From: Bacteroidales bacterium
GTDB taxonomy: Bacteria > Bacteroidota > Bacteroidia > Bacteroidales > Muribaculaceae
DNA: 64,000 nt
NCBI GenBank assembly: GCA_019416285.1
Contig: DXXM01000008.1
Location: 1-64,000 of the forward strand
Reading direction: 5' to 3'
Shown here: piece after piece, positions 16,443-24,761 of the stretch
Layout: each line of letters starts with the position of its first letter
How positions within the stretch are numbered: the first letter of the stretch is position 1
The notes under the pieces: model-generated
What the model saw: the letters and a program-made list of their open reading frames with translations, nothing else
Told to the model about the DNA's origin: nothing
Database searches by the model: none
Position numbers and translations under genes: made by a program

Positions 16443-17360
16443 TCATGAACTCTCGCCGTCGTTCTCTGCCGCGCTATTCTCGAGATTTATGACTATGCGG
16501 TAGACCTTGCCACCTTTGTGCATGGTGTCGAGTTTGAACGAAAACGGTATGCTCCGTGCCGGAGTCCCGTCGCGGAAGCTGATTTCTATCGAGCAGTCGT
16601 GGGGTGTCACCTGAGGAATTATCATCAGTCGCTGGTCATCGCCCAACACACCATCGTCGGGCACGGTTACTGTATAGGATGTCTTGCTGTCAGACCCCTC
16701 GCGGTCCACATCCCACCAGGGGTCGCCGATGAAATTGAATGTTCCACGTCTGAATACATTCTTCAGGGTTACCGATGCGACTCTTCGGGCATCGCCCTTT
16801 ACCTCGAAATACACCTGAATCAGACGGTGATAGAATGTGAGCGGCACTTTGCGCCCGGGTTCCGAACCGTAGTTGATATGTTCGTAGAGGTTTGTCTTGG
16901 CAAACAGGAGGTCGACCTGTCTGGCCGGGTCAGCGGGCGGTTCGTATGTGAATTGCGGATTGTGGATGTTGCTGACCGGAGTCACGAAGGTCAGCCCTTC
17001 GACTTTCTCGGGTGAATATGCCACAAAACCGAGACCCTTGCTTTTGTCGGGCCAATAGTAGAGATGTTCGGTCACCCATGTGTTGTCGGCTCTCGCAGGG
17101 ACGACTTTCTCGTCGGAAAACAGAAAATCTATAAACGTCCCGTGCTCGAACATCAGCGCGTATGCGCGAAACGCCTTGATATCATCTTTTTCCGTGACCG
17201 CGGCGCGTGAGGAGCCGTCGGCTTCCGCAGCCGCTTTGATGGAGTGGCCGAAGGATATTGCCCTCTGCGTGGGTTCGGGCTGAGGCTCGTCGGCGCTGTC
17301 GTTGCAGCCCAAAAGGGGTAGGGCGATTAATGTTGCCGTCAGATATTTTTTATACGTCAT
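16443..17360 (-). CDS. Fimbrillin-family lipoprotein, third of operon
   Basis: A 305-residue lipoprotein (lipobox LPLLGC), acidic linker DSADEPQPEP, then the Mfa/fimbrillin N-domain (AISFGHSIKAAA..., HLYYWPDKSKGLGFVAYSP) and a beta-rich C-domain. Bacteroidales fimbrillins are exported as lipoproteins, trimmed by gingipain-like proteases and polymerised by donor-strand exchange. YYWPD and the late GGKVYRIVINLEN are family hallmarks. Only 4 bp separate it from the preceding gene. It may be a pilus tip or accessory subunit. Confidence 0.85.
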   Translation of the reverse strand: MTYKKYLTATLIALPLLGCNDSADEPQPEPTQRAISFGHSIKAAAEADGSSRAAVTEKDDIKAFRAYALMFEHGTFIDFLFSDEKVVPARADNTWVTEHLYYWPDKSKGLGFVAYSPEKVEGLTFVTPVSNIHNPQFTYEPPADPARQVDLLFAKTNLYEHINYGSEPGRKVPLTFYHRLIQVYFEVKGDARRVASVTLKNVFRRGTFNFIGDPWWDVDREGSDSKTSYTVTVPDDGVLGDDQRLMIIPQVTPHDCSIEISFRDGTPARSIPFSFKLDTMHKGGKVYRIVINLENSAAENDGESS

Positions 17361-17364
17361 GATG

Positions 17365-18372
17365 TCAGGGTGTTTCGGGGGTCATGTCTGTCCAGGGATT
17401 TTCTTCTACTGAAAACGAGATGGGTCTCAGCGGGCCGTCGCTCCCCTCTACATTGCTCGGTCTGAGATGGCAGATGAGTCTGTAACAGCGCCCCGGCTGC
17501 ATGTCGATGGCGGGGAAGGGAACTTGCAGCGATTCCTCTTTTGTCAGCTCGAAACCCTCGTTGCCGTAGTCCTCATGCGATTCGAACACCTGGGTCTTGA
17601 CGGTGATAGTCATCTCATCTCTGGAAATCGGCAGCAGAAAGACCGGTGTGGAGACTGAGGGCTTGTCGGTGTGTATCAGCGGCACTGAACCGACACCGAT
17701 CCATGTCGCTTCGCCCCCGGCTGGCTGCCATACGGCGCCCGGGTCGGTCTTGTCGATTGTCCCGCGCCGGACCGCACCGTCTATCTGAATCCAGTTTACG
17801 TTGATAAACAGCCGCGGGTTGATGAGGTCGTTGTAAAACTCGAACTCCACCTTAGCGAGCTGATGGTCAAACTCCATTTCCACGGGGAGTAAGGGGCGGT
17901 TGTCGTCGGTATTCACTGACTCGAAGGCATACACGACGTCAGCCTGCCCGCGCGAGGGGTCAATATCGTAGGTTATTATGCCTCCGCCATCCACAGTGTC
18001 GCTATTGCTGCCGACAGCCTCAAATTCCAGCCCGTCTAATCCTGCGGGCGCTATTCCGGTGAAGTAATAGTTGAAACCGGGATACCAGTATTCGGTCTTG
18101 TCGCAATTCCACACATCGCCGTTTCCGCGGGCCACGGTTTCGCCGTTGTAGATAAATGTCGGTGCGCCGCCGTTTTTATGGAGATAGCAGTATACATTGA
18201 AGGCCGACAGGTTTTTGCTTGTCACCTCCGAGCGTGATGCGTGGCTGACGAATGGTCGGGCGAACTCTATGACATGTCTCTCCCGCGTCTCCCCGTCCGG
18301 CCCGTCGTTGTCGGAACAGGCCGTCAGGAGAAACGGAAGAAACATGGTCAGTATGAGAGTCCGGTTTTTCAA
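17365..18372 (-). CDS. Fimbrillin-family lipoprotein, second of operon
   Basis: A 335-residue lipoprotein (FLPFLLTAC). The fimbrillin pattern is clear: HVIEFARPFV, WNCDKTEYWYPGFNYYFTGIAP, FDHQLAKVEFEFYND, and the end of domain two MQPGRCYRLICHL. The best start is TTG at 18372, since the next ATG would leave no basic signal-peptide end. It shares the CxKTEYWYxGxxYYF block with the next gene upstream, so the two look like relatives from duplication. Confidence 0.85.
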   Translation of the reverse strand: MKNRTLILTMFLPFLLTACSDNDGPDGETRERHVIEFARPFVSHASRSEVTSKNLSAFNVYCYLHKNGGAPTFIYNGETVARGNGDVWNCDKTEYWYPGFNYYFTGIAPAGLDGLEFEAVGSNSDTVDGGGIITYDIDPSRGQADVVYAFESVNTDDNRPLLPVEMEFDHQLAKVEFEFYNDLINPRLFINVNWIQIDGAVRRGTIDKTDPGAVWQPAGGEATWIGVGSVPLIHTDKPSVSTPVFLLPISRDEMTITVKTQVFESHEDYGNEGFELTKEESLQVPFPAIDMQPGRCYRLICHLRPSNVEGSDGPLRPISFSVEENPWTDMTPETP

Positions 18373-18406
18373 AACAAATAATTGACGTGAAGGTAAATTA
18401 TTTACA

Positions 18407-18427
18407 GGAACGTTTTTTTAACGTCCC
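18407..18427. repeat. Short copy of the GGACGTTTT palindrome
   Basis: GGAACGTT, TTTTT, AACGTCC followed by CTAC. Read on the minus strand it is GTAGGGACGTT...AACGTTCC, the same core as the elements at 42.7 kb and 47.6 kb. It sits between two fimbrillin genes. Confidence 0.6.
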
Positions 18428-18444
18428 TACCACATGCCATCATT

Positions 18445-19437
18445 TCAGTTGCCGGGAGTGGGAATAGGCATCTCGCTATTATTTTCATCCCAGGCCTCAA
18501 CTTCGGTAACAGTGAACTTGATAGGTTCAAGAGCACCGGCAGGATTAAGATTGTCGCCTGTGAATGTCGTCTTGAAGTTATAGCTATTGCCCATTTCGAA
18601 ATTGAAGGCCGTGATTGTAACAGTATGTGAATAGGTCGCCACCTTCTGAGTGCCGTTGTAGACCTCTACATCAAAGGATACATTGAAAGTATCAGTTCCG
18701 GGGATTATGAAACGCGAGTCCGATGTGGTGCTCTCGTTGTGTGTAAACACTGAATCAGCCTTGATGTCCGGAATAGTTAACTCTGTATCGGTATCGGATG
18801 GCGCCCATACCGCATCAGAACTATTCATGTCAATAGTTCCTTTCGAGTACAGGCCCACGAGATTGAGATTTTTGATTACGAGTGAAGTCGATTGTGAGAC
18901 ATTGTTGGTGAATGTGAACATCACACGTGAGAGCAGATGTCTGAATGTCAGAGGAACTGGTGTGTTTCCGTTATCTTTTGCCGTGATTTTATCCGAAAAG
19001 GCATATACAAGGTCTGTCTTGCCCGGATTGACCGTGTTGTCAAACTGGATGGAACCTCCGCCAAGATAACTATCTGCATTTGCAGTAACTTTGTCGAATA
19101 TGATATTGGCAGATGTTGGAGCTATGGCTGAAAAGTAATATTCCTGGCCTGCATACCAATATTCGGTTTTATCTACGACCCAGTTTCCGCCGTTTAGTGT
19201 GACGGTGTTTTTATCAAAGATATAGGAATCAGGACTGTTTACGAAGCCCCACACATAGAAGCTATTGAAATCAATATTGGTGCTTCCTGTTTTCTCCTTC
19301 ACTGAGTTGATAACGTAAGGGCGTGAGAACGAGATTGCGTCCTTTGTCGGATTCTTGAGCCCGTTGTCGTCATCATTGCTGCAACTGACAGCCATTGCTG
19401 CTAAAGCAATCATCGCTATCGGTAAGATTTTTTTCAT
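18445..19437 (-). CDS. Fimbrillin-family lipoprotein, first fimbrillin of operon
   Basis: A 330-residue lipoprotein (lipobox MAVSC, then SNDDDN). The N-domain is AISFSRPYVINSV, VDKTEYWYAGQEYYFSAIAP, LTFRHLLSRVMFTFTNN; the C-domain ends FNFEMGNSYNFKTTF before FTVTEVEAWDEN. It is less GC-rich than its neighbours. As the first fimbrillin it may be the major shaft subunit (inference). Confidence 0.87.
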   Translation of the reverse strand: MKKILPIAMIALAAMAVSCSNDDDNGLKNPTKDAISFSRPYVINSVKEKTGSTNIDFNSFYVWGFVNSPDSYIFDKNTVTLNGGNWVVDKTEYWYAGQEYYFSAIAPTSANIIFDKVTANADSYLGGGSIQFDNTVNPGKTDLVYAFSDKITAKDNGNTPVPLTFRHLLSRVMFTFTNNVSQSTSLVIKNLNLVGLYSKGTIDMNSSDAVWAPSDTDTELTIPDIKADSVFTHNESTTSDSRFIIPGTDTFNVSFDVEVYNGTQKVATYSHTVTITAFNFEMGNSYNFKTTFTGDNLNPAGALEPIKFTVTEVEAWDENNSEMPIPTPGN

Positions 19438-19531
19438 AATAGACAGAGTGTGTTTTTTATTGTGAATGTATATCGTTGATTGTCAAGATAAAAAGTAAGA
19501 GTTATATATCAGGTGTCTCTGCCGCTGTCGG

Positions 19532-20635
19532 TCAGAGATTTATTTCATAGTCATTCGGAGCGCCCCAGGGGTCTACTGTCACGTCAAACGAGCCTCCGCC
19601 TGTAGGTTTAGAATCCTCTTCGTCGATTTCGAGACCTCCCACCATAACTATTCCTCCGCTCGGCTGTGCAGCCATCTGGCCTGTAATGTCGGCGGTGAAG
19701 GAGATGATTCTGGAGTTTGTGAGTACCACTCTCAAGGTAATACCATAACGCCTGTCGGGATGATAAAGTTCCGGGTTCTCAGGCTGATATTCAGGCGCTC
19801 CGAAACTCATTACGGTTCCAGTGACACCGTCTGCGGTCTTTTCGCAATCAAATATCAGCGTGCAGGCATCGTCCAGTGTGTTACCCGTACTGAGATTCAC
19901 ACCCGCCGACACTCCCGAGAGCGCGGCCGAGGCATTGAGCACATAATTGAGCCCCTTGTCGAAGCCGAAGTGGATCACATAGACATACACCGCCGGTACG
20001 AGCGTCACCGGAATGTTGTGTATATCCTCCGGGGAGCTCCCGCCGATTCTGAGCGCCGAGTCCACGGCCTGCTCTTTCAGTGAGCGGCGGTAGAGCATGT
20101 CGGGCTGGCTCATGACCGGCTCGCTTACGGTGTCGGAACCGACGCGTGGATTTCCGGAGTAGAACGCCACGTTGCGGCGCCGCGTGGTGGCCGTAGCTTC
20201 AGTGAAGCTGTCGGTGTTTTTGTACAGGATATATTCTGTGTCGTTGTTGTAAAACAGTAGTCCGGTTGTCTCTCCCGTCATCCTCACTTCGCCGCCGTGG
20301 GTATCGAGATTGTGGTGGTCGGCTTTGCCATCGGATGTGAACGTCACCACCCTCAGGCCGGCAGGCAGAGGAAATTCGAGCGCCTGCGGGTCAATACCTA
20401 TGCTGTCGGGCCAATGTTCGGTCCAGTTGTAGCGCGGAGTAACCGGCACGAACCATTCGCGGTCGTATGTGGCGTCAATCATAGTCCTGTACCACCGGCT
20501 TTTGTCGCCGTCGTCCGGGCTGTCGCAGCAGCAACAGCCGCACCCGCAGCCACAGGCGGTGAAAACGGGCGTCAGCAGCAGAATAAACAGTGCGTAGATT
20601 ATAGTTCCGGTATGTAGTTTTTTCAGAGGAGCCAT
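19532..20635 (-). CDS. DUF5119 family fimbrial-operon lipoprotein with Cys-rich anchor
   Basis: A 367-residue protein. After the signal sequence the lipobox VFTAC runs into GCGCGCCCC, eight more or less adjacent Cys/Gly residues, an unusual anchor. The body (DATYDREWFVPVTPRYNWTEHWPDS, later VTLVPAVYVYVIHFGF) matches DUF5119 proteins, which commonly head Bacteroidales fimbrillin operons, and it ends with VDPWGAPNDYEINL. A role as an assembly or anchor subunit is inferred from context. Confidence 0.8.
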   Translation of the reverse strand: MAPLKKLHTGTIIYALFILLLTPVFTACGCGCGCCCCDSPDDGDKSRWYRTMIDATYDREWFVPVTPRYNWTEHWPDSIGIDPQALEFPLPAGLRVVTFTSDGKADHHNLDTHGGEVRMTGETTGLLFYNNDTEYILYKNTDSFTEATATTRRRNVAFYSGNPRVGSDTVSEPVMSQPDMLYRRSLKEQAVDSALRIGGSSPEDIHNIPVTLVPAVYVYVIHFGFDKGLNYVLNASAALSGVSAGVNLSTGNTLDDACTLIFDCEKTADGVTGTVMSFGAPEYQPENPELYHPDRRYGITLRVVLTNSRIISFTADITGQMAAQPSGGIVMVGGLEIDEEDSKPTGGGSFDVTVDPWGAPNDYEINL

Positions 20636-20684
20636 GATGAGGACAGAAACGTGTTGTCTATATAGAACAACACCTTACCTCCTC

Positions 20685-21248
20685 TTATGGTTCTGTCTTT
20701 ACGGCCACTGTGGTAATTGCCTCCTTCGGGTGTCCGTAAAACCATAGCTCATAGCGGGTTCCACGTGCTTCTGCGGCCTCCGGTGAGGTGGAAAACCTGA
20801 TTTCTGTCAGGGCAAGTCCCGGAGTGAAGGCACATTTGTAGACCGCCTCTTTCGCCGTCCAGCAGCGCAGCAGAAACTCCATCCGTCCATCCTCGCCTGA
20901 GAGCCTGTCAAGGCGTGCTTGCTCCTCCGGGCCGAGAAAGCGCCGGGCCACGCGCATCAATTGCTCCCGCGGAGTCTCGATGTCGGCTCCTATCGGCTTC
21001 CCGCAGCGCGACACGGCGAGCAGGCAGGTGTCGCAGTCATGCGATATGGAGATGGGTACCGCTTTTTCCACACCTTCCAGCAGTGGGGCCCCCTCGGGAG
21101 TGTGGCCTATGTTGGCGCCGGGTCCGAACACGGCCTTGACGAGCGAGAGGGCGGCTGCGCGTTCCCGCTCCCGCCGGGTCAGGTCCGGGTCAGCAGGGAT
21201 AGGGGTGGTGTAGATGTCGAATGATTCGGTAGTGATTGCGGCTTTCAT
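20685..21248 (-). CDS. 4'-phosphopantetheinyl transferase superfamily protein
   Basis: A 187-residue protein. It moves the phosphopantetheine arm of CoA to a serine of an acyl carrier protein. The Mg-binding motif GADIE (87-91) and WTAKEAVYK (130-138) are present, as is SISHD (68-71). The length suits the Sfp-like group. Its ATG overlaps the gldD stop by 4 bp. PPTase next to gldD is a frequent Bacteroidetes arrangement of unknown reason. Confidence 0.93.
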   Translation of the reverse strand: MKAAITTESFDIYTTPIPADPDLTRRERERAAALSLVKAVFGPGANIGHTPEGAPLLEGVEKAVPISISHDCDTCLLAVSRCGKPIGADIETPREQLMRVARRFLGPEEQARLDRLSGEDGRMEFLLRCWTAKEAVYKCAFTPGLALTEIRFSTSPEAAEARGTRYELWFYGHPKEAITTVAVKTEP

Positions 21249-21847
21249 CTGTCGCGGAGATGTTTGAGTGTTTCTGTCAGGTCTCGCCCCACGGCGCTGA
21301 CAACCGGCGCTATCGAATCAGGCGCCGTGCTTGCCGGGAGTGTCAGATAGAGGGCTCCGGAGAGTATTCGCCCCTTGCCGTCGTGTGCTAAGAGTTGCAC
21401 GGGGGTGGTCACAGAGCTGCGGGTCACGGCCAGTTCACACTCCCATCCACCTTCGGAAGTGAGCTGTGTCAGCTCCGTGCTCGCGCCTGCGGTGTTGAGC
21501 TCCATCCGCTCGTGTCGGTTGGCCAGGGCTTTCGCCATCTCCTCCGCTCCGGAGGTATTCACGAGGCTCAGATAGATTTTCGCCTCGGATATGCCGGGAT
21601 AGGTCACGTCAATCCACCATCCTCCCTCTTTGGCCTCGCGGCTTTCCACCGTGGCCCGGGAGTTGAAGAGCAGTTCCACGCCTCCGTATGAGTCCGCGTT
21701 ATATTCGGCTGCGGGCATTTCGATGCGCGGCCATCCCTCGGGCTTAGGCACGGGGCGGTCGCCCGATCTGCCGCAGGAGTTCAGGGCCGTTCCCGAGAGG
21801 GCGGCGGAGAGTAGCGGAAGGATTATGCGTGTCAGGGGACGTGTCAT
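21245..21847 (-). CDS. gldD: GldD-like lipoprotein
   Basis: A 200-residue lipoprotein (lipobox ALNSC). The sequence PVPKPEGWPRIEMPAAEY after the anchor is the family opening, and position between gldE and PPTase supports the name. GldD is needed for gliding in Flavobacterium; Bacteroidales carry gldD/gldE without gliding, so here it probably serves envelope or secretion functions. Confidence 0.85.
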   Translation of the reverse strand: MTRPLTRIILPLLSAALSGTALNSCGRSGDRPVPKPEGWPRIEMPAAEYNADSYGGVELLFNSRATVESREAKEGGWWIDVTYPGISEAKIYLSLVNTSGAEEMAKALANRHERMELNTAGASTELTQLTSEGGWECELAVTRSSVTTPVQLLAHDGKGRILSGALYLTLPASTAPDSIAPVVSAVGRDLTETLKHLRDR

Positions 21848-21848
21848 C

Positions 21849-23225
21849 TCACACGTTTGCGGTTTTCATCTGGTCAGGTTGCACCTCCGACATGACTTTG
21901 ACACGGACGTTGACTATACGATGCTGGTGGATGGAGAGCACGAGGAAGCGGCAGCGGCCGTAGACAATCGACTCTTTTTCCTTCGGGAAGTCACCTTTGA
22001 TGGCGAGGAGCATACCCGCGAGGGTCTCGCAGTCCTCGGTGATGGCCGCATATTCCTCCTCGTCGAGATTGGTGACGCGGAAGAAGTCGTTGAGCAGCGT
22101 CTTGCCTTCGAATATATATGTGTCGTCCGGCAGACGGCGGTAGGTCTTTTCCTCGACGTCATATTCGTCGTCGATGTCGCCCACGATTTCTTCGAGCACA
22201 TCCTCAAGGGTGACTATGCCCTGTGTGCCGCCGAATTCGTCGACCACGATGGCCAGATGCACGCGGCGTGAGCGGAAATCTTCGAGCAGGTCGTCGATCA
22301 TGCGTGATTCCGGTACGAAATAAGGTTCGCGCATGAGCTTCTGCCATTCGAATTTCTCCTCCGTGCGCCCCACGTAGGGAAGGAGGTCGCGTGAGTAGAG
22401 CACACCCTTGATGTTGTCCATCGAGTTTTCATAGACTGGGAGGCGGGCGAAGCCGCTTTCAATCACCACCTTCATCACCTCGGCGAAATCGTCCTCCACG
22501 TCGAGGCCGGTTACGTCGACGCGCGGAGTCATGACCTCAGATGCGGTGGTGTCGCCGAATTTTAGGATGCCTTCGAGCATATCCTTGTTGTCGGTGTCGC
22601 TCACGTCGGCTATCTCGAGAGCCTGCGAGAGATCGTCGGCGGTCACGGTCATATCTTTCTTTGTGACAACTTTCTTGACGATGCTGCCGCTCTTGACGAG
22701 CACTGACGAGAGGGGATAGAACAGCCTGATGCCCCCTTCCATTACCGGGGCGGCCATCTTAGCCCATGCCATATTGTTGGAGTTGGCGTAGAGTTTGGGA
22801 AGGATTTCGCCAAAAAGCAGGATGAGGAAGGTAAGGATGACTGTCTGAAGCACGAAGCTCCACACGGGACTCATGCCGTCGAAGATAGGTCCGAGGGCGA
22901 AATTACAGAGCACCACAATGGTCACATTGACAAGATTGTTGATAATGAGTATTGTCGCCAGCAGGCGCTCGGGGATTCCGAGCAGGCGCAACACCCGCTC
23001 GCCGGAGGAACTCTCCTCCAGCTCATCGCACTGGACCGGTGTAAGCGAGAAGAATGATATTTCGCTTCCTGAAACGAATCCGGAGATTACGAGGGCCAAC
23101 ACAGCCAGTATGAGCGCCACTATCCTGTCGGTACTCATGGGCTGGATGCTCAGAAGCGGATTGTTGATGATATCAAGTAAAAGGTTTGCCACCTGTTCAG
23201 TGGCCGGTAAAGGGTCTGTGTCCAA
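21849..23225 (-). CDS. gldE: GldE/CorC-HlyC family membrane protein
   Basis: A 458-residue protein. An N-terminal DUF21 region with membrane segments (ALILAVLALVISGFVSGSEISFFSL) is followed by a CBS pair (TPRVDVTGLDVEDDFAEVMKVV..., LYSRDLLPYV) and a CorC_HlyC C-domain (VDEFGGTQGIVTLEDVLEEIVGDIDDEYD). Family members act in metal-ion export or gliding. The start is TTG at 23225; the next ATG at 23138 would lose the DTDPL opening seen in GldE. Confidence 0.9.
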   Translation of the reverse strand: MDTDPLPATEQVANLLLDIINNPLLSIQPMSTDRIVALILAVLALVISGFVSGSEISFFSLTPVQCDELEESSSGERVLRLLGIPERLLATILIINNLVNVTIVVLCNFALGPIFDGMSPVWSFVLQTVILTFLILLFGEILPKLYANSNNMAWAKMAAPVMEGGIRLFYPLSSVLVKSGSIVKKVVTKKDMTVTADDLSQALEIADVSDTDNKDMLEGILKFGDTTASEVMTPRVDVTGLDVEDDFAEVMKVVIESGFARLPVYENSMDNIKGVLYSRDLLPYVGRTEEKFEWQKLMREPYFVPESRMIDDLLEDFRSRRVHLAIVVDEFGGTQGIVTLEDVLEEIVGDIDDEYDVEEKTYRRLPDDTYIFEGKTLLNDFFRVTNLDEEEYAAITEDCETLAGMLLAIKGDFPKEKESIVYGRCRFLVLSIHQHRIVNVRVKVMSEVQPDQMKTANV

Positions 23226-23282
23226 AATCAGTTGAATAAGTTAAACAAAAACCGGTCGCAGCGGGCCGGGACGTTATCGCTG

Positions 23283-23313
23283 CAAAGATAAGCAAATTTT
23301 CAGTGATAACAAA
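23283..23313 (-). promoter_or_regulatory. Promoter of the gldE operon
   Basis: Minus strand TTTG (23313-23310), 19 bp, TATCTTTG (23290-23283), about 58 bp before the gldE start. Confidence 0.7.
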
Positions 23314-23401
23314 ACCGCCGTGAAGATTAGAGTTTTGGGTGGCATTTTGCTACGGTATGGGGCGGTGGGGAAGCAATTTTTATGAATATTCGGTCTGTTT
23401 G

Positions 23402-23471
23402 TAGCAAAATGTCAGCGAATAAAGTTAAAATTATAGCAAAATGAAAGAAAATATAGCAAAATGAAAGAAAA
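23402..23471 (+). promoter_or_regulatory. Three TAGCAAAATG boxes upstream of the nitrogen operon
   Basis: TAGCAAAATG occurs at 23402-23411, 23434-23443 and 23454-23463. The last two sit in a perfect 20-bp tandem repeat (TATAGCAAAATGAAAGAAAA at 23432-23451 and 23452-23471). Spacings of 32 and 20 bp are close to whole helical turns, so a protein would bind all three on one face. The array ends 14 bp before the -33 box. The remaining intergenic DNA (23226-23584) is AT-rich and without a gene. Confidence 0.6.
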
Positions 23472-23484
23472 ATGCTTGAAAATA

Positions 23485-23517
23485 TTTGGAAGTTACAGAA
23501 AAAAGCCATTATCTTTG
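23485..23517 (+). promoter_or_regulatory. Promoter of the TorF-PII-AmtB operon
   Basis: TTTG (23485-23488), 21 bp, TATCTTTG (23510-23517), 67 bp before the first ATG. Confidence 0.7.
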
Positions 23518-23584
23518 CCGTGCGGATTTATTAACAGTCTTTATTAAATATTTTTATAATAATTTCTAAAAGGTAAAAAAGATT

Positions 23585-24313
23585 ATGGGTTCAAGAAAAT
23601 TAATTATCGCATTGAGCTTATGTGCTTTTATTACGTTGCCGGCATTTCCGGCTGAAACGGATGAGGTTGAAACCGGCGAAGGCGCTGTCGATGCGTCGCT
23701 GAGCGTGGACCTCGTGAGTGCCTATATCTGGCGCGGTCAGGACCTCGGAGGAGTCAGCATCCAGCCCGGCGCCTCGGTGGGCTACCGTGGACTGTCGTTT
23801 GGTCTGTGGGGGTCGTCGGGTTTCGAGCGCAACGACACCAAGGAGTTCGACCTCTGTCTGGAGTATTCTACCGGCGGTTTCAGCGTGGGGGTGACCGACT
23901 ACTGGTTTGACAATGGCCCCGGCTATTTCCACTATGCCGCACACAAGACGGCCCATGTGTTCGAGGGGCATCTCGGCTACGACTTCGGCCCGCTGGCGCT
24001 CAACTGGTACACCAATTTCGCCGGCAACGACGGCGTGACCCGCAAAGGGAAGCGTGCCTATTCGTCGTATGTTGAGTTGAGCGCTCCATTTACTCTCGGC
24101 GGTCTTGACTGGAGCGCGGAAGTGGGCGCCTCACCCTGGGCCACGAGCTTCTACAACGCTTCGGGCTTCTCGGTCATAGACCTCGGGCTCGGCGTAGGCA
24201 AGCAGTTCACCGTGGCTGATTCCTTCGGACTGACCGTGTCGGTCAAGGGTATATGGAATCCACGCGACGACAAGGGCTATCTCACCGCGGGAATTTCATT
24301 CGCAAAACTTTAG
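23585..24313 (+). CDS. TorF-family outer membrane protein
   Basis: A 242-residue protein with signal peptide (IALSLCAFITLPAFPA) and a barrel of alternating strands. The start of the mature part, VDLVSAYIWRGQDLGG, is the Gcw_chp/TorF family hallmark. Placement before PII and AmtB suggests passage of a nitrogen compound, perhaps ammonium or urea, through the outer membrane (inference). Only 41 bp separate it from glnB. Confidence 0.83.
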   Translation: MGSRKLIIALSLCAFITLPAFPAETDEVETGEGAVDASLSVDLVSAYIWRGQDLGGVSIQPGASVGYRGLSFGLWGSSGFERNDTKEFDLCLEYSTGGFSVGVTDYWFDNGPGYFHYAAHKTAHVFEGHLGYDFGPLALNWYTNFAGNDGVTRKGKRAYSSYVELSAPFTLGGLDWSAEVGASPWATSFYNASGFSVIDLGLGVGKQFTVADSFGLTVSVKGIWNPRDDKGYLTAGISFAKL

Positions 24314-24354
24314 CCTGATTCCTGACATGAATATTAACCCCAAATTGCAAGATA

Positions 24355-24711
24355 ATGAAAAAGATTGAAGCTATCATCCGCAAGACAAAGTTCGAGGAAG
24401 TGAAAGAGGCTCTTCTCGACGCGGATATCGAGTGGTTTTCCTACTATGAGGTGCGCGGCATCGGCAAATCGCGTCAGGCGCGCATCTACCGCGGCGTGAT
24501 GTATGACACAAGTTCCATCGAGCGCATACTGGTGTCGATTGTGGTACGCGACATCAACACCGAGCGCACGGTCTCGGCCATCCTCAAGGCCGCATCAACA
24601 GGTGAGATTGGCGACGGCCGCATCTTCATAATCCCGGTCGAGGATTCGATACGCATCCGCACCGGCGAGCGTGGCGACATAGCCCTCTACAATGCCGAAC
24701 ATGAGAAATAA
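24355..24711 (+). CDS. glnB: Nitrogen regulatory protein P-II
   Basis: A 118-residue trimeric signal protein sensing ATP/ADP and 2-oxoglutarate. T-loop tyrosine Y50 in RIYRGVMY corresponds to the uridylylated Tyr51. The B and C loops GEIGDGRIF and IRIRTGERGD are conserved. Residues 38-41 (GKSRQARIYRG) differ from the usual GRQKG but are typical of Bacteroidetes members. It is 50 bp before amtB, so it is the GlnK-type partner that plugs the transporter. Confidence 0.95.
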   Translation: MKKIEAIIRKTKFEEVKEALLDADIEWFSYYEVRGIGKSRQARIYRGVMYDTSSIERILVSIVVRDINTERTVSAILKAASTGEIGDGRIFIIPVEDSIRIRTGERGDIALYNAEHEK

Positions 24712-24761
24712 TAGCCTCCGGTAAAAAGTTTTTTAAGATTCTAAAAGGTACAGACGTCATT

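Noticed and set aside
23327..23509. 60-codon Phe-rich frame on the minus strand between gldE and the TorF gene
   Set aside because: It runs through the operator-like repeats; composition is explained by AT-rich DNA.
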